Of a stretch of 64,000 nucleotides of DNA, positions 59,384-64,000 are shown one piece after another. The DNA comes from Aeromicrobium fastidiosum (GTDB lineage Bacteria; Actinomycetota; Actinomycetes; Propionibacteriales; Nocardioidaceae). The DNA lies in the NCBI RefSeq assembly GCF_017876595.1, contig NZ_JAGIOG010000001.1, positions 3,596,001 to 3,660,000 on the forward strand, given 5' to 3'. The position numbers and the translations under genes were made by a program. Positions within the stretch are counted from its first letter, which is position 1, and each line of letters opens with the position of its first letter. The notes beneath the pieces were generated by a model that searched no databases, was not told where the DNA came from, and worked only from the letters and a program-made list of their open reading frames with translations.

Positions 59384-61297
59384 TCAGCGCCCGTCGTCGC
59401 CGCTCAGCGCGCGGTCGCGCAGCTCGCGCAGCTGCTGCTCGAGCGCGATCAGCTCGCCGAACATCCGGTTGTAGGTCTCGGCCTCGTCGATGGGGTTGGT
59501 GCGCTGCAGCTTCGACTTGACCTCGGCGATGCGGCGCCCGAGCGTCAGCATCTGCAGGCGCAGGATGACCGAGGTGACGACGGCGGCGGTGTTGCCCTCG
59601 CGGGCGCGCAGCGGCTCGACCGCGGCGATCGACAGGATGCGCTTGGCGTCGTCGTCGGGCACCGAGTCGGCCAGCTGGGGCAGCCAGTTGCTGTCGGGTG
59701 CGGTCGGCCACGGCATGGCGTCGATGTGCTTCCAGAGCACCTTCGAGATGGGGTGCGTGAAGTCGTTGTCGCCGAGGTCGTCGGCGCGGGCCGCGGCCAG
59801 GTGGGGGTGCTGCACGATGGCCTTGAGCGCCTCGCGCTCGTCGGCGAACTGCGGCAGCCCGAAGTTGACCGCCGGTGACGGCATGGCCGCAGGCGCGGCG
59901 GACACCGATGCGGCACCGGCCGACGCCGCGCCGGAGGCGGCCGCCTTGGCGTCCTTGGCGTCGAACGCCAGGCGTCGCCGGTGCTCGCCGCGCACCTGGT
60001 CGACGTCGGTGCCGACGCGTCCGGCGATCTCGCGCAGCAGCTCGTCGACCTTGGAACGGTCGCGGATGGCCGAGGCCAGCCCCACGGCCTCGCGGACCGC
60101 GTCGACCCGCTGGTCGCCACGGTCGAGGTCGTACTTGCGCAGCATGTTCTCGAGCACGAAGCGGTAGAGCGGCACCCGAGACGCCACGAGGTCGCGCACC
60201 GCCGCGTCGCCGTCGGCCAGGCGCAGGTCGCACGGGTCCATGCCGCGGGGCTCGACCGCGACATAGGTCTGGGCGACGAACTGCTGGTCGCCGTTGAAGG
60301 TCTTGATCGCCGCCCGCTGGCCGGCCTCGTCGCCGTCGAACGTGAAGATGACCTCGCCATGGAAGGCCTGGTCGTCGAGCATCAGGCGGCGCATGACCCT
60401 GGCGTGATCCTCGCCGAAGGCCGTGCCGCACGTGGCCACGGCGGTCTTGACGCCGGCCTCGTGGCACGCCATGACATCGGTGTAGCCCTCCACGATGACG
60501 GCCTGCCCCGACGACGAGATCGACCGCCGCGCGAGGTCGAGGCCGTAGAGCACCTGGCTCTTCTTGTAGATAGGCGTCTCGGACGTGTTGAGGTACTTGG
60601 CCTCGACCCGGTCGTCGTCGAACATGCGGCGCGCGCCGAAGCCGATGATCTCGCCGGTCATCTCGCGGATGGGCCACAGCAGCCGTCCGCGGAACCGGTC
60701 GTACAGGCCTCGGCTGCCCCGGGAGGCGAGGCCGCCGACGACGAGCTCGTCGTCGGTGTACCCCTTGCCCTTGAGGTGGGCGACGAGCTGCTCTCCCCCA
60801 CGCGGCGCGAAGCCCATGCCGAACGTCTCGGCAGCGGCCTGGTCGAAGCCGCGGTCCTTGACGAACTGCCGGCCGGCCTGCGCATCGGGCGACGACTGCA
60901 GCGTCGCGGCATAGAACTCGCCGGCTTCGCGATGGGCGGCGAGCAACCGGGGCCGCTGGTTGGGGTCGCGGCGTGGACCCGGCGTGCCACCGTCCTCGTA
61001 GCGCAGCGTGATGCCGCCCTTGGCAGCCAGGCGCTCGACGGTCTCGACGAAGCTGAGGCCCTCGATCTCCATCACGAACTTGAAGACGTCGCCGCCGGCC
61101 CCGCAGCCGAAGCAGTGGTAGGAGCCGACCGACGGACGGACGTTGAACGACGGGGACTTCTCGTCATGGAAGGGGCACAGGCCCTTGCGGGATCCGCCGC
61201 CGGCGTTCTTGAGCGTGACGTACTGCTCGATGACCTCGTCGATGCGGGTGCGCTCACGGACGAGCTGGATGTCCTCGTCCTTGATGCGCCCGGCCAT
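59384..61297 (-). CDS. dnaG: DNA primase
   Basis: 637 residues. N-terminal CHC2 zinc finger (CPFHDEKSPSF to YHCFGCGAGGDVF), Toprim catalytic core (VIVEGYTDVMACHEAG, FTFDGDEAGQRA) and a C-terminal helicase-binding region. Makes RNA primers for replication. ATG 61297 is chosen because TACGAT lies seven bases upstream (leaderless) and it starts MAGRIKDEDIQ; a frame extending to 61372 has no family similarity. Upstream of a small sigma factor gene. Confidence 0.96.
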   Translation of the reverse strand: MAGRIKDEDIQLVRERTRIDEVIEQYVTLKNAGGGSRKGLCPFHDEKSPSFNVRPSVGSYHCFGCGAGGDVFKFVMEIEGLSFVETVERLAAKGGITLRYEDGGTPGPRRDPNQRPRLLAAHREAGEFYAATLQSSPDAQAGRQFVKDRGFDQAAAETFGMGFAPRGGEQLVAHLKGKGYTDDELVVGGLASRGSRGLYDRFRGRLLWPIREMTGEIIGFGARRMFDDDRVEAKYLNTSETPIYKKSQVLYGLDLARRSISSSGQAVIVEGYTDVMACHEAGVKTAVATCGTAFGEDHARVMRRLMLDDQAFHGEVIFTFDGDEAGQRAAIKTFNGDQQFVAQTYVAVEPRGMDPCDLRLADGDAAVRDLVASRVPLYRFVLENMLRKYDLDRGDQRVDAVREAVGLASAIRDRSKVDELLREIAGRVGTDVDQVRGEHRRRLAFDAKDAKAAASGAASAGAASVSAAPAAMPSPAVNFGLPQFADEREALKAIVQHPHLAAARADDLGDNDFTHPISKVLWKHIDAMPWPTAPDSNWLPQLADSVPDDDAKRILSIAAVEPLRAREGNTAAVVTSVILRLQMLTLGRRIAEVKSKLQRTNPIDEAETYNRMFGELIALEQQLRELRDRALSGDDGR

Positions 61298-61347
61298 GAG
61301 GTGAATCGTAGTCCGCCCCGCCCACGGCTCAGTCCACGACGGGTGCC

Positions 61348-61439
61348 GCGGTGCGCTGGCGTCCACCTCCACGCTCCGACGATCAAGAGCGGTGCGCTGG
61401 CGTCCAAGAACATCGACGGCCTGGACGCTGGCGCACCGC
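61348..61439. repeat. Direct and inverted 18-bp repeats between dgt and dnaG
   Basis: An 18-bp unit (core GGTGCGCTGGCGTCCA) occurs directly at 61348-61365 and 61389-61406, and inverted at 61422-61439 with two differences that become G-U pairs in RNA. The 61389-61439 pair can act as the dgt terminator. Confidence 0.7.
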
Positions 61440-61465
61440 CCCGGCGAGCTGGTCCGGCGCCAGGC

Positions 61466-62695
61466 TCAGGTGAGCAGGCGGGCGCCCCAGGCACGCGCCG
61501 AGACGTCGGTGAGGCTCGCGACCTGGTCGATCACGACGCGGCGTCGACCGGCGTCGTCGCCGGCCGCGGCGAAGTCGGCCGCGAACTCCGTCTCGAGCTC
61601 ACGTCCCTCTGACCGGTCGATCGCGTCGACCAGGTTCAGCAGCAGCTCGCGCTGGCGGTCGAGCAGGACGGCTCGATCGTCGGCGCGCATGACGTAGTGC
61701 GCGGCGATCGACTTGAGCACCGTGATCTCGTCGCGGGTGTCGACGGGAACCTCGAGATCAGCCCCGAACCGGGTCAGCGGACCGCTCCCCCACGCCTGCG
61801 TCGTCGCGCGCTCGGCAGCCCGCGCGAACCGGCCGATCAGGGCGCTCGTGAGGCTCTTGAGGACGGCCCTCTCGGCCCGGCTGCCGTCGAAGGGCGTCAC
61901 GGGCCACTCGGGCATCTGCTGCAGGCGGTCGAGGGCTGCGTCGAGGCGGTCGTCGGCGGCGGTCTCGTCGTACCAGTCACGGGCGACGCCGTGGATCGAG
62001 GCGATGTCGAGCTCGCCGTCGCGCAGCCCGAACCATCCCCCCACGACACCGTCCTCGACGTCGTGCACGGAGTAGGCGATGTCGTCGGCCAGATCCATGA
62101 CCTGCGCCTCGATGGGCCGCCGCAGTGCAGGGGCCTCGTCGCGCAGCCAGTCGAAGACGGGCAGGTCGTCGGCGTAGACGCCGAACTTGCCCGATCCGTC
62201 GGGGGCGTCGCCGCGCGCCCAGGGGTACTTGACGCACGCCGACAGGGTGGCCCGCGTGAGATTGAGGCCGACGCTGCGGCCGTCCGGGGCGAAGGTCTTC
62301 GACTCGAGCCGGCTGAGGATGCGCAGCGTCTGGGCGTTGCCCTCGAAGCCTCCGCACGCCTGCGCCGCCTGGTCGAGCGCGACCTCTCCGTTGTGCCCGA
62401 ACGGCGGGTGCCCGAGATCGTGCGCGAGCGCCGCCGAGTCGACGATGTCGGGATCGCAGCCCAGCGCCTTGCCCAGCTCGCGCGCCACCTGGGCGACCTC
62501 GAGCGAATGGGTCAGCCGGTTGCGGACGAAGTCGTCGAAGCCCGGTCCCATGACCTGCGTCTTGGCCGAGAGCCTGCGCAGCGCTGCCGAGTGGACGATG
62601 CGTCCGCGGTCGCGCTCGAAGGGCGTCCGCCCCGACCGCTTCGGCGGCTCGTCGACGAACCGCTCACGGGCCTCGTCGCCGTAGGGATCGGTCAT
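61466..62695 (-). CDS. dgt: Deoxyguanosinetriphosphate triphosphohydrolase-like protein
   Basis: 409 residues, HD-domain dNTPase: Asn/Arg-rich start RLTHSLEVAQVA, HD motif ALAHDLGHPPFGHNGE, further metal Asp in DLADDIAYSVHD. Hydrolyses dNTPs to deoxynucleosides and triphosphate. Matches Rv2344c beside dnaG in M. tuberculosis. ATG overlaps the GNAT stop by four bases (ATGA). Confidence 0.93.
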   Translation of the reverse strand: MTDPYGDEARERFVDEPPKRSGRTPFERDRGRIVHSAALRRLSAKTQVMGPGFDDFVRNRLTHSLEVAQVARELGKALGCDPDIVDSAALAHDLGHPPFGHNGEVALDQAAQACGGFEGNAQTLRILSRLESKTFAPDGRSVGLNLTRATLSACVKYPWARGDAPDGSGKFGVYADDLPVFDWLRDEAPALRRPIEAQVMDLADDIAYSVHDVEDGVVGGWFGLRDGELDIASIHGVARDWYDETAADDRLDAALDRLQQMPEWPVTPFDGSRAERAVLKSLTSALIGRFARAAERATTQAWGSGPLTRFGADLEVPVDTRDEITVLKSIAAHYVMRADDRAVLLDRQRELLLNLVDAIDRSEGRELETEFAADFAAAGDDAGRRRVVIDQVASLTDVSARAWGARLLT

Positions 62696-63162
62696 CGGAT
62701 CTGCTTCGCCATCGTGATGTCGGTGGTCTCGAAACCGGACGACTCGTACAGGCTGATCGCGGTCTCGTTGTGACCGAACACGTGCAGCCGCAGGGTCGCG
62801 ATGCTGTGATCGGCGCACCAACCCTCGGCCGCCTCCAGCAGCGCGCGCCCGAGGCCCTCGCCCCGGCGTCCCTCGACGATCTCGATGTCGTAGACGAACG
62901 AGTCCGGCGTCACCGCCTCGGGATCGGTGAACAGCCACAGGAAGCCGATCTCCTCGCCGTCCACCAGCGCGACGAAGAGGTCGTGCCCGGGCGTGGCCAC
63001 GCCGTGCGGCAGCAGCACGGCGTTCTCGCGCGCCGAACGTTCGAGCGCGCCGTCGGCGGGCCAGCTTCCGGCGTCGATCTTGTCCTGGGCGAAGCTCGCG
63101 ACCAGGTGCTCGTTCCAACCGATGAACCGGTCGGCGCTCATCGGCTCCAGCGTCAGGCTCAT
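62692..63162 (-). CDS. GNAT-family N-acetyltransferase
   Basis: 156 residues: acetyl-CoA loop VEGRRGEGLGRALLEAAEGW and C-terminal LRLHVFGHNETAISLYESSG. Substrate unknown. ATG follows TAGCGT by seven bases (leaderless). Coupled to dgt by a 4-base overlap; 19 bp after mutM. Confidence 0.92.
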   Translation of the reverse strand: MSLTLEPMSADRFIGWNEHLVASFAQDKIDAGSWPADGALERSARENAVLLPHGVATPGHDLFVALVDGEEIGFLWLFTDPEAVTPDSFVYDIEIVEGRRGEGLGRALLEAAEGWCADHSIATLRLHVFGHNETAISLYESSGFETTDITMAKQIR

Positions 63163-63181
63163 GCGCGGAACGCTACCGGGC

Positions 63182-64000
63182 TCAGAATCTGCCGTTGCGG
63201 GGACGGGGCTGGCAGACGGGGCACCAGAACGACGACCGGTTCATGAACGCGTCGCGGCGGATGGGCGTGCCGCACCGCTCGCACGGCCGCCCCTCCTGGC
63301 CGTACGCGTGCAGCGAGCGGTCGAAGTAGCCGCTGTTGCCGTTGACGTTGACGTAGAGCGCGTCGAAGGACGTGCCGCCCTGGGCCAGCGCCTCGACCAT
63401 GACCTCGCCGATGTGGCAGAGCAGCGACTCGATCTCGCGGGTGCGGAGGTGCCGCGTGTTGCGGGCGTAGTGCAGGGGCGTGCGCCACAGCGACTCGTCG
63501 GCGTAGATGTTGCCGACGCCCGAGATCAGGGTCTGGTCGAGGATCGCCCGCTTGACGCCGGTCTGCCGCTTGCGGATGCGTGTCGCGAACTCGGACGGGT
63601 CGAACAAAGGGTCGAGCGGGTCGCGGGCGATGTGCGCGATCTCGGGCGGCAGCTCGGCACCGTCCTCGCTGAACGACATCCCGCCGAAGATCCGCTGGTC
63701 GACGAAGCGCAGCTCGTTGCCGTCGTCGAGCGTCAGCGTGATGCGCAGATGTCGCGGCGTGGGGGCGTCGGGGGCCGAGACCAGGAACTGCCCGCTCATG
63801 CCGAGGTGACACAGGACGGCATCTCCGTCGGCCAGCTGCATCCACAGGTACTTGCCGCGGCGCGCGGCTCCCGCGACCGTCTGGCCCTCGAGGCGGTGGA
63901 CGAAGTCGGCGGGTCCGGCGAGGTGGCGTCGCAGCGAACGGACGTCGTGGACCGTCACGGCGGTGATCTGCCGGCCGACGACGTGGTCGACGATGCCGAG
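63182..64000 (-). CDS. mutM: Formamidopyrimidine-DNA glycosylase (partial, N-terminus off window)
   Basis: Removes oxidised purines from DNA. 272 codons are present; the first ~20 residues with the catalytic Pro2 (MPELPEVE in the family) lie beyond the right edge. Visible: [11 protein letters not shown]-like [22 protein letters not shown], helix-two-turn-helix [17 protein letters not shown] and the C-terminal zinc finger [13 protein letters not shown] to CPVC. Fpg rather than Nei is favoured by the overall pattern; the missing start prevents full proof. Confidence 0.9.
   Translation of the reverse strand, partial: LGIVDHVVGRQITAVTVHDVRSLRRHLAGPADFVHRLEGQTVAGAARRGKYLWMQLADGDAVLCHLGMSGQFLVSAPDAPTPRHLRITLTLDDGNELRFVDQRIFGGMSFSEDGAELPPEIAHIARDPLDPLFDPSEFATRIRKRQTGVKRAILDQTLISGVGNIYADESLWRTPLHYARNTRHLRTREIESLLCHIGEVMVEALAQGGTSFDALYVNVNGNSGYFDRSLHAYGQEGRPCERCGTPIRRDAFMNRSSFWCPVCQPRPRNGRF

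Noticed and set aside
1-64000. CRISPR array
   Set aside because: No regularly spaced repeats with unique spacers were seen on reading through.

Overview
The window is high-GC actinobacterial DNA. The backbone gene content and order (glnE-glnA2, panB, map, RNase H/acid-phosphatase - zinc-ribbon protein - Nif3-like protein, ahpE-DUF3052-aceE, DUF3145, dnaG-dgt) match the chromosome neighbourhood known from Mycobacterium tuberculosis and other Actinomycetota. Protein style, a DUF222/HNH gene and many apparently leaderless genes suggest Nocardioidaceae (Aeromicrobium/Nocardioides-like); that placement is inference. About 21 genes start exactly six or seven bases after a TANNNT hexamer with no Shine-Dalgarno site, a recurring promoter signature that also settles several start codons.

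Layout. 1-10.1 kb: nitrogen and cofactor housekeeping (glnE, glnA2, nadE, panB, map) with an XRE/cupin regulator, a methyltransferase and an aldo/keto reductase. 10.1-15.3 kb: an accessory patch with a sigma factor, a 226-residue helical protein and an ImmA/IrrE-type metalloprotease carrying a 12-cysteine tail, then four very small proteins, ending in an IS3-family element whose transposase carries an in-frame stop. 15.3-29.1 kb: housekeeping again (HNH protein, rnpB, ArsB-like transporter, yaaA, the RNase H operon, a RecQ-like helicase, a PrmC-like methyltransferase, two tandem secreted repeat-domain proteins).

29.4-41.1 kb: an integrative mobile element of about 11.7 kb inserted in the 3' end of a tRNA-Val(TAC) gene and bounded by identical 45-bp repeats. 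It carries a tyrosine integrase, a small HTH/excisionase-like protein, a primase-helicase replication protein next to iteron-like repeats, many small proteins, a CmtR-like metal sensor overlapping a CDF-type transporter gene, and an unrecognised two-gene module (34145-35933). It has no capsid, portal or conjugation genes, so it looks like an IME or satellite.

41.1-49.6 kb: ahpE, DUF3052, aceE, a PAP2-family membrane protein, an alpha/beta hydrolase, a membrane-tethered acyl-carrier-like protein, DUF3145 and a tRNA with CAU anticodon. 49.6-51.0 kb: small membrane proteins. 51.0-57.9 kb: a divergent P450 cluster: SCP2-like/hydrolase fusion, ferredoxin, ferredoxin reductase and TetR leftward; alpha/alpha-toroid protein, cytochrome P450 and SDR rightward. 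Two TGAC-N5-GTCA dyads sit in the shared promoter region. Genes within each arm are mostly coupled by 4-base overlaps, so it reads as a complete electron-transport, oxidation and hydrolysis pathway of unknown substrate. 57.9-64.0 kb: a tRNA-Asn gene with a 62-bp duplicated 3' end, a small RpoD-like sigma factor, dnaG, dgt, a GNAT gene and the start-truncated mutM.
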